A DNA stretch of 64,000 nt from Prosthecobacter gellanilyticus (GCF_007992435.1 NZ_BKAG01000006.1:1-64000); one strand, 5' to 3'; numbered from the stretch's first letter, positions 33,691 through 42,426 are shown. Notes: generated from the sequence alone by a model not told the origin. Translations and numbers: made by a program.

Positions 33691-35616
33691 GTGCCTCGTT
33701 TGAAGCTCTGGCTGTTCTCCCTCACCCTCCTGGCCACTGCCGCGCAGGCCGGCACCTCCTGGTCGTGGCTGAATGGCAAGATTGCGGACATCCATGTCCA
33801 TCAGTTCATTCTCCAGACCAGCCTTGGCACGTTCCCACCAGCTCCGGCCCCGCAGACCCATGAGCAGGCGGGCTTCCATAGCGGCTTTGCCCCCGAGGCA
33901 GGCGCCGCCCGCTGGGTGCAGGTGGATCTCGGTCGCGAATATGCGCTGGAGGCCGTGGTCGTGGTCCCCGCTTCCCTCGGAGGTGCCTTTCCCTACGGCT
34001 TTCCGCATCACTTCCGGGTGGACGCCTCAAATGACGCCTTGTTGGCGGATTCCACCACCCTCCTGGATCACTCACCAGATCAAAAAAGCGCTGAAGCCTG
34101 CCTCGCTCCCTGGCACATGCCGGCCAAGGGGGTGAAAGCCCGCTACGTCCGCTTCACGGCCACCCAGCTTGCCGCGCAGCCCCGTCTGGAAAAGCGCTTC
34201 ATCTTCTGCCTGGGTGAACTGCTGGTCTTCAGCGGTGGGCGGAATGTCGCGCTCCATGCCCAGGTGCTCGCGCCGAACTCCGTGGAAACCCTTCCCACCT
34301 GGTCGCCAAAGCATCTGGTGGACGGCTACCACGCGCTCGGTCTGCCTGTGTGGCCGGACAATGTGCAGGGTAATGGCTGGCATAGCGCCATCTTTACCCG
34401 TGCCGATGCCACGTGCTGGGTGCAGGCAGCTTTCAGCACTCCACGTGAACTGCAGGAGATCCGTCTTATTCCATCCCACCCTCGCGACTACCCCGACCGC
34501 CCCGGTTTTGGCTTTCCACATCGCTTCAAGGTGGAGGCCGATGACCGCATCATCTTTGACAGCACAAGCACGGACTTCCCACCCCCTGGCGACATGCCCG
34601 TGGTCATTCCCACACCCGGACTGCAGGCCCAGACCATTCGCATCACCGCCACCCGGCTCTTTGAGCGCAGCAGTGACTTTGTTTTTGCCTTGGCTGAGCT
34701 TCAGGCCTTCGTCGGTGGTAAAAATCGCGCGCTGGGTGCCAGGGTTACCAGTTCGGATGAAACTCTCACCCCTTCATGGAGTCACGCCGGGCTGGTAGAT
34801 GGTCGCAGCAGCTCGGGCCGGCTGGAAGATGAGTCCTCATGGCTGGAGGGACTCTCTCATCGGCGCGAGACCGAGGCAGAGCTCAAGGTGCTGGATGCCC
34901 GCTTGTTGACGGAGATCTACCGTGCCGAACGGCGCACGATCTATCTGTTGCTGACCAGTGTTCTTGTCTTCCTGGTGGCCGGACTCGTTCTCTTGCTTCG
35001 TCTCCGCCGCTCCCGCCGTCTCGAGATGGAAGCCCTCCGTCACCGTATCTCGCGGGATCTGCATGACGAGATCGGCAGCCACCTCGGCAGCATCCGCCTC
35101 ATGTCAGAGCTCGCGCTCCGCGAGAGCAGCGCCCCCTCTGAATCTCTCGAGGAAATCCACCGCCTCGCCGGTGAGGCCGCCGAGTCCATGCGCGGCATCG
35201 TCTGGCTCGTCAGGGAAGGGGATTCCCCGCGCCTCTCCAGCCTCGCCGAGGCCATGCGCCAGAGCGCCACCGCTCTTCTCAAAGGCACCACGTGGACCTT
35301 GCAGGCTCCCAAGGACGACACCACCACCGCCTCGCTCGAGTTCCATCGCCAGGTCTTCCTCTTCTTTCGCGAGGCCGGGCACAACATCGCCCGCCACGCC
35401 CAGGCCACCCAGACGAACATCGAACTCCACTGGACACCGAAGCGTTTCACCCTGCACATCCACGACAACGGCCTCGGCTTCGACCCGCAAATCATCACCA
35501 CCGGCAACGGCCTCGCCAACCTCCGCCACCGCGCCGAAGTCCTCAAAGCTGTCCTCAAGATCGAAAGCACTCCAGGTCAGGGAACTCACATCCATCTCGA
35601 AGCTCCCATGGCCTAA
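33691..35616 (+). CDS. discoidin-domain (F5/8 type C) sensor histidine kinase
   Basis: A 641-residue kinase beginning at a GTG codon (PRLKLWLFSLTLLATAAQA signal peptide). The periplasmic part has two discoidin-like domains: about 55-180 (RWVQVDLGREYALEAVVVVP, GFPHHFRVDASND, RYVRFTATQL) and about 205-350 (CWVQAAFSTPRELQEIRLIP, FGFPHRFKVEADD, IRITATRLF). One TM helix (417-438, YLLLTSVLVFLVAGLVLLL) leads to HisKA_3 with SRDLHDEIGSHLGSIRLMSE (phospho-His458) and HATPase_c (HNIARHAQATQTN, DNGLGFD, GLANLRHRA). Discoidin domains bind glycans, so it probably senses a carbohydrate. The response regulator follows 52 bp later. Confidence 0.9.
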   Translation: MPRLKLWLFSLTLLATAAQAGTSWSWLNGKIADIHVHQFILQTSLGTFPPAPAPQTHEQAGFHSGFAPEAGAARWVQVDLGREYALEAVVVVPASLGGAFPYGFPHHFRVDASNDALLADSTTLLDHSPDQKSAEACLAPWHMPAKGVKARYVRFTATQLAAQPRLEKRFIFCLGELLVFSGGRNVALHAQVLAPNSVETLPTWSPKHLVDGYHALGLPVWPDNVQGNGWHSAIFTRADATCWVQAAFSTPRELQEIRLIPSHPRDYPDRPGFGFPHRFKVEADDRIIFDSTSTDFPPPGDMPVVIPTPGLQAQTIRITATRLFERSSDFVFALAELQAFVGGKNRALGARVTSSDETLTPSWSHAGLVDGRSSSGRLEDESSWLEGLSHRRETEAELKVLDARLLTEIYRAERRTIYLLLTSVLVFLVAGLVLLLRLRRSRRLEMEALRHRISRDLHDEIGSHLGSIRLMSELALRESSAPSESLEEIHRLAGEAAESMRGIVWLVREGDSPRLSSLAEAMRQSATALLKGTTWTLQAPKDDTTTASLEFHRQVFLFFREAGHNIARHAQATQTNIELHWTPKRFTLHIHDNGLGFDPQIITTGNGLANLRHRAEVLKAVLKIESTPGQGTHIHLEAPMA

Positions 35617-35667
35617 CATGAAATAATATTTCTACCCTTAATCTTTCTACCATACTTCCCCGTTCGC

Positions 35668-36300
35668 ATGCACACCCTCTGGATCATCGAAGACCACACC
35701 GCCTTCCGCCGCACCCTCGTGCGCGTCTTGAATGCTGAAGAAGGCCTCCAGTGCACCCGTGACTTCGACTCCTGCGAAAAAGCTCTCGCCGTCCTCGCCA
35801 AACCCGAATCACCCGACCTCATTCTCCTTGATGTCGGCCTCCCCGGCATGAGCGGCATCGAAGGCATCCGCCTCATCAAAGACCGCAGCCCCCAAACCCT
35901 CGTCGTCATCCTCACCGTTTTTGAAGACGATGACAAAGTCTTCCAGGCCATCTGCGCCGGCGCTTCCGGCTACTTGTTGAAGACCAGCAGCGCCGCCGAT
36001 ATCACCCAGGCCGTGCGCGATGCCCTTGCCGGTGGTTCTCCCATGAACCCTCGCATCGCCCGCCGCGTGCTTGAGATGTTCTCCAAGCTCGCTCCAAAGC
36101 AGGGCGACTACGGCCTCAGCGACCGCGAAAAAGAGATCCTCCAGCTCATGGTCACCGGCCTCATCAAGAAGGAGATCGCCGACCGCCTCACCCTCAGCGT
36201 GCATACCGTGGATACCTACCTGCGCCGCATCTACGAAAAGCTGGAGGTCAATACCCGCACCGGCGCCGTCGCCAAAGCTCTGAAGGAAGGCCTGGTTTGA
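35668..36300 (+). CDS. NarL/FixJ-family response regulator (partner of discoidin kinase)
   Basis: A 210-residue regulator with receiver domain (WIIEDH acidic pocket, Asp55 in LILLDVGLPGMSG, Lys in YLLKTSS) and LuxR-type HTH (LSDREKEILQLMVTGLIKKE, IADRLTLSVHTVDTYLRRIY). It follows the discoidin kinase in the same direction and precedes a DUF1080 gene by 29 bp, so the DUF1080 protein may belong to its regulon or operon. Confidence 0.92.
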   Translation: MHTLWIIEDHTAFRRTLVRVLNAEEGLQCTRDFDSCEKALAVLAKPESPDLILLDVGLPGMSGIEGIRLIKDRSPQTLVVILTVFEDDDKVFQAICAGASGYLLKTSSAADITQAVRDALAGGSPMNPRIARRVLEMFSKLAPKQGDYGLSDREKEILQLMVTGLIKKEIADRLTLSVHTVDTYLRRIYEKLEVNTRTGAVAKALKEGLV

Positions 36301-36328
36301 TGCGTTGGTTCTCACCCAACTCGTCCCC

Positions 36329-36970
36329 ATGAAAATCCCCAGCCTCCTCGCGCTTCTCGCCACCGCCACTTTCGCCTTCGCCGCTGACCACCCGGACACC
36401 ACCGGCTTCAAAGACCTCTTCACCGCCGATCTCTCGAACACCGTCGCTCCCGGCGGCTGGGGTTTTGCAGATGGCGTGCTCGTCGCCAAAGATCACGACA
36501 CCCTTTGGACCAAGGACTCCTACGGTGACTTCGTCCTTGATCTCGAGTTCAAGGTCGCCAAGGAATCCAACAGCGGCATCTTCCTCCGCTCTGGCGATAT
36601 CAAGAACGTCCTCGCCGCCCTTGAGATCCAGGTGCACGAAAGCACGGACGGCAGCAAATACGGCATGGTCAGCGCCATCTATGACGCCATGCCACCGTCG
36701 AAGAATGCCTCGAAACCTGTGGGTGAATGGAACCACATCACCATCACTTGCAAAGGCCCCCAGGTCACCGTGTTGCTGAATGGCGAGGAAGTCATCAACG
36801 CCAACCTCGACAACTGGCCCGAAGCTGGCAAGAACCCCGACGGCACGCCTAACAAATTCAAGAAAGCCCTCAAAGACTACGCCCGCACCGGCCCCATCGG
36901 CCTCCAGGGCCTGCACGGCAAAGCCCAGGCCCCCGTCTGGTATCGCAACCTGAAGATCAAGGCGCTCTAA
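36329..36970 (+). CDS. secreted DUF1080 protein (second copy)
   Basis: A 213-residue exported beta-sandwich with signal peptide MKIPSLLALLATATFAFAAD. Family landmarks: FKDLFTADLSNTVAPGGWGF at the start (DUF1080 normally LFNGKDLSGW), DFVLDLEFKVAKESNSGIFL, LEIQVHES and WYRNLKIKAL at the end. It is clearly related to but distinct from the copy at 25511-26164. Being directly downstream of the discoidin two-component pair, it is a candidate output gene for sugar sensing. Confidence 0.88.
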   Translation: MKIPSLLALLATATFAFAADHPDTTGFKDLFTADLSNTVAPGGWGFADGVLVAKDHDTLWTKDSYGDFVLDLEFKVAKESNSGIFLRSGDIKNVLAALEIQVHESTDGSKYGMVSAIYDAMPPSKNASKPVGEWNHITITCKGPQVTVLLNGEEVINANLDNWPEAGKNPDGTPNKFKKALKDYARTGPIGLQGLHGKAQAPVWYRNLKIKAL

Positions 36971-37090
36971 CTCATAGGTCTCTGTGCAGGCCCTCAACGG
37001 TTCAAGGCCGCTCTCGCAGCCTAGCCTGCACAGGATCTCAAACGTCGGTCATTGAACCCTGGTTCCATGTCCAACACGTCTCCTCACCAA

Positions 37091-37183
37091 GCCCAACGGG
37101 CTTGTGTATGTGAGCCCAGGGTTCGCAGAACCCTGGGTATCCAAAGAATCACACCTCTTTCTCGTCGAACCCCGAAGGGGTTC
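37091..37183. repeat. hairpin cluster on the 3' side of the Y1 transposase
   Basis: Contains GCCCAACGGGC (37091-37101), a strong hairpin CCCAGGGTTCGCAGAACCCT with GGG (37115-37137) and GAACCCCGAAGGGGTTC (37167-37183). The central one is preceded by TGAG and is an inverted relative of the hairpin at 37745-37766 on the other side of the transposase. Such paired imperfect palindromes are what RAYT-type transposases act on. Confidence 0.75.
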
Positions 37184-37209
37184 CGTCCATCTCCGAGATC
37201 CCCCCGACC

Positions 37210-37665
37210 TCAATCCCACACATACGCTTCGTCCCACGACTGGCCGTGACGGCGCAGCAATTCACGATACTCATCCTGAAACGTCACCTTCCGATGATGC
37301 TCGGGTTGATTCTCAATGTATCGAATCACATCCGCCACCTTTGACTCAGACACCGAGAAACATCCATACCCGGACTGCCAGTGAAACTGGCGCAACAACC
37401 CGCCGCGTTCCTGAATCCAGTTGGTCGATACCCGTTTGACCTCCTTCACAAACTCCGCAATGGCGATCGTGCGTGACAGCGTTGTGATAAGATGGACATG
37501 ATCCGCCACACCTCCGACCTGCAACGGTAGGCAGTCCAGTGACTTCGCGCAGCCCCCCAGGTAGGCATGCACCTCAGATCGAAAAGCCGTTTCGTGAAAA
37601 ACTGGCTCGCGTCCCTTGGTTGAGAAAACCGTATGGATCAAAGCACGTGCGATGGATTGTGGCAT
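37210..37665 (-). mobile_element. Y1 (IS200-like / REP-associated) transposase
   Basis: A 151-residue single-strand transposase of the IS200/RAYT type: ARALIHTVFSTKGREPVF at the N-terminus, the HUH motif as DHVHLITTL, and the catalytic Tyr region near YGCFSVSESKVADVIRYIEN, with QPEHHRKVTFQDEYRELLRR closing the domain. There is no TnpB. It is bounded by inverted hairpins (37091-37183 and 37745-37792) rather than IS-type ends, which fits a REP-associated transposase (TnpA-REP) that is often domesticated. The N-terminal Met and full motif set suggest it is intact. Confidence 0.85.
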
Positions 37666-37744
37666 GACAGCATCCTGAGCAATTCGCAGGATGGACGCAA
37701 CACCCTTGGAGTTGCTCCTTGGCAGACGACTCCATCCTGACAGT

Positions 37745-37792
37745 CCAGGGTTGTTCCAACCCTTGGCTCAAAGACACAAGGCCGTTGGCCTT
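37745..37792. repeat. hairpin cluster on the 5' side of the Y1 transposase
   Basis: CCAGGGTTGTTCCAACCCTTGG-type hairpin (37745-37766) plus AAGGCCGTTGGCCTT (37778-37792). On the opposite strand the first reads TGAGCCAAGGGTT-loop-AACCCTGG, matching the TGAGCCCAGGGTT-loop-AACCCTGGG hairpin at 37111-37137, so the two sides are inverted copies. Confidence 0.75.
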
Positions 37793-37940
37793 TCCCTGAA
37801 GTTCCAGCACCGCCATCACGTAATTTGAGGCCCTTCATGCTCTGCCGATTATTTCTCCTCACCGTCAGCCGTCGAGGCATTAAGCTCCCGCAGGCCGATG
37901 GCCGTGTTCTGGAAGAAATCCTCTCCCCTTGATCTGCTCC

Positions 37941-39077
37941 ATGCGCCCGCTGCTCTTCCTCCTCACCGCTTCACTCGGCTCCGCCGCTCCCATCGAGCGC
38001 ATCTGGCTCACCCACGCCACGAATGATCCCTCCAAGATCGTCGTGAACTGGGAGACGGACACTCCCTCCAACTCAGTGGTGGAGTATGACACCAGCGCCG
38101 CACTCTCCAAGCGCGTGGCGAACGAGGAAAAGGTCACGCTGCATCATGTCGAGATCCCCTTGGAGCAGCAGGATGTCGTCTATCACTACCGCGTGCGCAG
38201 TGGTGATGACGCCTCCGAGCCCGCCACCTTCAAAGGCTATCCAACGAAGGAACTGCGCATCGCCATCGTCGCCGATTGGGGCTTCCGCCGAAATGCAGAT
38301 CTCACCGCGATCATCAAAGACGACGTTCACCTCCTTATGACGGGCGGCGATAACATCCCAAGCCTGCATGAGAAAGGCATCGAAGGCCCCAAAGCTTACA
38401 GCGCCTTGATCCAAAGCCAGCCTGCGCTCTTTCGCAGCACGCCCTTCATGCCCATCCTCGGCAATCACGACCGTGAGGTCACCGGGCGCGGCCCAGGCCC
38501 CAAGCCACCCGCTCACGCCGTGTATGATGTCGAGGCCACCGTGTATCGCGATTTTTTCGCGCTCCCCGGCGATGAATGGAAATGGCACTTCGACATCCCC
38601 GCCTTCGACGTGCGCTTCATCGCCACTGATTTGAATCATATTCAGGACTTCGGCACCAACTGGCAGACCTGCCACGCCTGGCAGCCCGACTCCCCGCAGT
38701 TCAAATGGTTCGCCGAGACCATGGCCGCTACGAAGAGCGGCTTCGTCTTCACCCTCATGAACGAGAAGCAGGGGCAAGTGGCCGGCCTAACCAAAGGTGC
38801 CTGGCATGAGCACTTCCGCAAAGGCAGCGCCCTTATCACCGGCTTCGGCTACTTTGCCGATCGTGCCGAGCTCACCGGCGGCCTCCCCTATTTCAACACC
38901 TGCCTCAAAGGCGATGGCGCGAACTACAAGGACCCACAGTCCCAGTTCTTCTCCCAGGAAGACAACTATCTCCTCCTCACCTTCACCGCCGGCTCCCCCA
39001 CCATGAAGGTCCAGCTCAAAAGCCTGAAAGGCCAGGTCCTCGACACCCGCGAGATAGTGAAGCGAAGCGTACAGTAA
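37941..39077 (+). CDS. secreted purple acid phosphatase-like metallophosphoesterase
   Basis: A 378-residue exported enzyme with signal peptide MRPLLFLLTASLGSAAPIE. An N-terminal Fn3-like purple acid phosphatase domain (IWLTHATNDPSKIVVNWETD, VEYDT) precedes the metallophosphoesterase domain, with dimetal motifs ADWGFRRN, MTGGDNIPSL and LGNHDREV. The later His motifs are weaker (a canonical GHxH is not obvious), so the second metal site may be altered. A Met four codons upstream (37929) is an alternative start. It probably hydrolyses phosphomonoesters in the periplasm or outside the cell. Confidence 0.8.
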   Translation: MRPLLFLLTASLGSAAPIERIWLTHATNDPSKIVVNWETDTPSNSVVEYDTSAALSKRVANEEKVTLHHVEIPLEQQDVVYHYRVRSGDDASEPATFKGYPTKELRIAIVADWGFRRNADLTAIIKDDVHLLMTGGDNIPSLHEKGIEGPKAYSALIQSQPALFRSTPFMPILGNHDREVTGRGPGPKPPAHAVYDVEATVYRDFFALPGDEWKWHFDIPAFDVRFIATDLNHIQDFGTNWQTCHAWQPDSPQFKWFAETMAATKSGFVFTLMNEKQGQVAGLTKGAWHEHFRKGSALITGFGYFADRAELTGGLPYFNTCLKGDGANYKDPQSQFFSQEDNYLLLTFTAGSPTMKVQLKSLKGQVLDTREIVKRSVQ

Positions 39078-39079
39078 CC

Positions 39080-39098
39080 ATCACACTCCGTGTGATGA
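39080..39098. terminator. short hairpin after the phosphoesterase gene
   Basis: CATCACACTCCGTGTGATG forms an 8-bp stem directly after the stop at 39077. There is no T-run, so it is a weak terminator at best and may only protect the 3' end. Confidence 0.4.
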
Positions 39099-39188
39099 GC
39101 AAACGAGATGGCCAAGGTCCACGAGCCGCGCCTGTCCCGCGCTCACGTGTCATGAAACCCACCCGCAGGTCGCGTATGACTCTCCTGC

Positions 39189-42100
39189 ATGCGCCTCCTC
39201 TGTCTCATCGCCCTCCTGAGTTCGCCCGTCCTCGCGGTCGACTTCGTGCGCGATGTGCGCCCCATCTTTGAAAAGCACTGCTACGAATGCCACGGCGCGG
39301 AAAAGCAAAAGAACGACTACCGTCTCGACATCAAGTCCGCCGCCCTCACCGGCGGCGAGGACCACGCGCCTAACATTGTCCCCGGCAAAAGCGCAGACAG
39401 CCCCCTCATCCATTTCATCAGCGGCAAGGATCCACAGATCTCCATGCCACCGAAAACCAAGCTCAGCCCTGCTGAAATCGAAACCATCCAGCATTGGATC
39501 GACGAAGGCGCACTCTGGCCCGAGGGCATTGATACCGCCAAGCTCGAAGACAAAACCGACTGGTGGAGTTTCAAGCCATTGAAGCCCGCCCAAGACGCCG
39601 TCACCATCGACAGCTTCATCCTCGAGAAGCTCACCGAGAAAGGCCTGAAGCCCGCCCCCGAGGCTGACGCTCGCACCCTCATTCGCCGCCTCTATTTCGA
39701 TCTCACCGGTCTTCCCCCGTCGCCCGAAGAAGTCACCCGCTTCGTCCAGGAGATGCAGCAGTCTCATGAGCCCCATCAGACCTATGAAAAGCTCGTCGAA
39801 TCCCTGCTCGCCTCCCCCCGTTATGGCGAACGATGGGCGCGTCATTGGTTAGACCTTGTCCACTACGGCGAGTCCCACGGCTATGACAAAGACAAGCCGC
39901 GCCTCAATGCCTGGCCTTACCGCGACTACGTCATCCGCGCTCTAAACTCCGACAAGCCTTACGCGCGCTTCATCGAAGAGCAGATCGCCGGAGATGCCAT
40001 GTATCCCGGCACCACGGATGGCGTCACCGCGCTCGGTTTCATCTCCGCAGGCCCCTGGGACCTCATCGGTCACATGGAGGTCCCTGAATCCAAGCTGGAT
40101 GGCAAGATCGCCCGCCATCTCGACCGTGATGACATGGTGCAAAATGCCCTCGGTACCTTTTGCAGCCTCACCGTTCAGTGCGCGCAATGCCATAACCACA
40201 AGTTTGATCCCATCTCGCAGGAAGACTACTACTCGCTCCAGGCCGTCTTCGCCGCGCTCGACCGAAACGACACCAGCTACTACGCCGATGATGTCACCAT
40301 GCAGCGCTTCACCGCCTTGGAGAAGCAGCGCATCAGCCTCACCGCCGCCATCACAGCTCTCGAGGAACCCCTGAAAGCCAAAGCCGGTGAGTCCTATGCA
40401 GCACTCACCAAACGCATCGAAGGTGCCGCCGAGGCCAAGAGCACAAACCCCAACGCCAAGCCCGATTTCGGCTACCACAGCGCCATCTCACCCACTCAAG
40501 ATGTGACAAAGTGGGTGCAGGTGGATCTCGGGCAAAGCAGCGAGATCGAGAAGATCGTCCTCAAACCTTGTTATGATGACTTCGGTGGGATCGGTGGAGG
40601 CTTCGGCTTCCCTGTGCGCTTCAAAATCGAGGTCAGCAATGATCCCGAATTCAAGAATGATGTCTCGCTCGTCTGGCGGAAGCATGACCTCACCTTCATG
40701 AATGACTTCGCCAGTCCTGGCCTGCGTCCCTTCGAGACCAGCACCGGCGGTGATGACGGCGTCAAAGGTCGCTACGTCCGCGTCACCGCCGTGAAGCTCG
40801 CCCCGCGCAAAGGCGACTACATTTTCGCCCTCGCTGAGATGGAAGTCTGCGCCACCAAGGACGGCCCCAACATCGCCGCAGGCTGCGGAGTAACTTCCCT
40901 GGACTCGATCGAAGCCCCTCCACGTTGGAGAAAGACCAACCTCACCGATGGCATCGCTCCGGAAGCTCGCTCGCAAGAAGAGAAGAGCCAGCTCATCGCC
41001 GAACGTGATGCGCTGCTGAAATCCGTCGCCGATGAAAAGACTCAGCAACGTTTGTTCGGCTTAAAATCACAGCTTCAAAGCGTGCAAGATGGTCTCGCCA
41101 AACTGCCTCTGCCGCAAAAAGTCTATGCGGGCATCGTCCACACTGGCACCGGGAACTTCAAAGGCACCAGCGGCACCCCCCGCACGATCCATCTTCTCAA
41201 GCGTGGCGACATCAAGCAGCCCGCTCAAGAGGTCCAGCCTCACAGCGTCACGGCCCTCGATTCCCTCTTTCATCTCAACTTCACCATCACTGGCACTGAC
41301 GAGTCAGCCCGCCGCGTCGCTCTTGCTAAATGGATCACGGACAAGAACAACGCCCTCACCTGGCGCAGCATCGTCAACCGCGTGTGGCAGCACCACTTTG
41401 GCCGCGGCCTCGTGGAAACCGCTAACGATTTCGGCCGCATGGGCGGCCAGCCCATTCACCCCGAGCTGCTCGACTTCCTCGCCCTCACCTTCCGCGACGA
41501 CTTCCACGGCAGCCTGAAAAAGCTCCACAAGCTCATCCTCATGAGCGCGACCTACCGTAGAACGAGTTTTCCAACTCGTTCACCCAACGACTTGAAAAAC
41601 TCGTCCTACCCCCACCTCTCGCGCGCCGCCTCCATCATCGACTCCAACAACCTCCTCCTCTCCCATCAAAACCGCCGCAAACTCGACGCCGAATCCGTCC
41701 GCGATTCCATCCTCGCCGTCAGCGGCACCTTGGATCTCACCATGGGCGGCCCGAGCTTCCAGGACTTCGTCATCGACAAGCCCCAGCACAGTCCGCACTA
41801 CGAGTATCATCTGCATGATCCGGAGGACCCGAAGAGTCATCGCCGCAGCATCTACCGCTTCATCATCCGCAGCCAGCAGCAGCCCTTCATGACCGTCATG
41901 GACTGCGCGGATCCCAGCATGCGAGTGGACAAACGTAATGAATCCCTCAGCCCCTTGCAGGCCCTCGCCATGATGAACAACGGCCTCACCGTGGCGATGG
42001 CCAGGCACTTCGCCGCTCGTGTGGCCAAAGAAGCCCCCGACCTTGAGTCCCAGACTCGCCTCGCCTTCACTCTCGCCCTCTCCCGCGAGCCTGCCGCCGA

Positions 42101-42197
42101 TGAACTGGCCCCGCTGATCGACTACGCCCGCCGCGAAGGTCTGGAAAACGCCTGCCGGGTGCTTCTGAACCTGAATGAGTTTAGCTTCGTGGATTGA
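39189..42197 (+). CDS. PSCyt1-DUF1549-DUF1553 protein with an inserted discoidin domain
   Basis: A 1002-residue exported protein. After the signal peptide (MRLLCLIALLSSPVLA) comes a PSCyt1 cytochrome-c-like domain with haem motif CYECH near 31-35, then DUF1549 (RRLYFDLTGLPPSPEE; RYGERWARHWLDLVHYGESH), a discoidin-like domain at about 434-554 (KWVQVDLGQSSEIEKIVLKP, RYVRVTAVKLAP), and DUF1553 (WRSIVNRVWQHHFGRGLVET; RRKLDAESVRDSIL; NESLSPLQALAMMNN). In Planctomycetes and Verrucomicrobia these genes are normally followed by a DUF1501 partner, absent here. A REP-type palindrome (41557-41609) is embedded in frame at about residues 790-807, and an extra eight residues occur near 195. Confidence 0.9.
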   Translation: MRLLCLIALLSSPVLAVDFVRDVRPIFEKHCYECHGAEKQKNDYRLDIKSAALTGGEDHAPNIVPGKSADSPLIHFISGKDPQISMPPKTKLSPAEIETIQHWIDEGALWPEGIDTAKLEDKTDWWSFKPLKPAQDAVTIDSFILEKLTEKGLKPAPEADARTLIRRLYFDLTGLPPSPEEVTRFVQEMQQSHEPHQTYEKLVESLLASPRYGERWARHWLDLVHYGESHGYDKDKPRLNAWPYRDYVIRALNSDKPYARFIEEQIAGDAMYPGTTDGVTALGFISAGPWDLIGHMEVPESKLDGKIARHLDRDDMVQNALGTFCSLTVQCAQCHNHKFDPISQEDYYSLQAVFAALDRNDTSYYADDVTMQRFTALEKQRISLTAAITALEEPLKAKAGESYAALTKRIEGAAEAKSTNPNAKPDFGYHSAISPTQDVTKWVQVDLGQSSEIEKIVLKPCYDDFGGIGGGFGFPVRFKIEVSNDPEFKNDVSLVWRKHDLTFMNDFASPGLRPFETSTGGDDGVKGRYVRVTAVKLAPRKGDYIFALAEMEVCATKDGPNIAAGCGVTSLDSIEAPPRWRKTNLTDGIAPEARSQEEKSQLIAERDALLKSVADEKTQQRLFGLKSQLQSVQDGLAKLPLPQKVYAGIVHTGTGNFKGTSGTPRTIHLLKRGDIKQPAQEVQPHSVTALDSLFHLNFTITGTDESARRVALAKWITDKNNALTWRSIVNRVWQHHFGRGLVETANDFGRMGGQPIHPELLDFLALTFRDDFHGSLKKLHKLILMSATYRRTSFPTRSPNDLKNSSYPHLSRAASIIDSNNLLLSHQNRRKLDAESVRDSILAVSGTLDLTMGGPSFQDFVIDKPQHSPHYEYHLHDPEDPKSHRRSIYRFIIRSQQQPFMTVMDCADPSMRVDKRNESLSPLQALAMMNNGLTVAMARHFAARVAKEAPDLESQTRLAFTLALSREPAADELAPLIDYARREGLENACRVLLNLNEFSFVD
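41557..41609. repeat. REP-type palindrome pair inside the DUF1553 coding sequence
   Basis: GTAGAACGAGTTTTCCAACT ... GAAAAACTCGTCCTAC: an inverted pair (GTAGAAC at the left, GTCCTAC at the right) each with its own internal stem (AACGAGTT/AACTCGTT). It encodes the residues RTSFPTRSPNDLKNSSY between the ATYRR and DSNN(L) landmarks where relatives are continuous. The reading frame is kept. Confidence 0.75.
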
Positions 42198-42426
42198 GTG
42201 CCCCTAAGTGGGCATCGACTAAGGTCCTTGCTCCTTGTGCAATGCCTCCATTTTTGCCTGCGGGAGCACTGTTTTGCATTCGCCTGATTGTTCTGCGGAG
42301 GTGCGGCGTTCTATGGGGTCGTTTTTGAGTCTCCCATGATCTGTACCTTCTCCCTGCATCGGCCCCTTTCACACCCGGTTTGTTCCGTGGTCTCGGCATC
42401 TTGGCAGCGCCTTTCCTGAAGGGTTC

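Noticed and set aside
37210-37665. Possible IS605-type composite with TnpB
   Set aside because: No OrfB/TnpB gene lies on either side, and the flanks are REP-like hairpins rather than IS605 ends.
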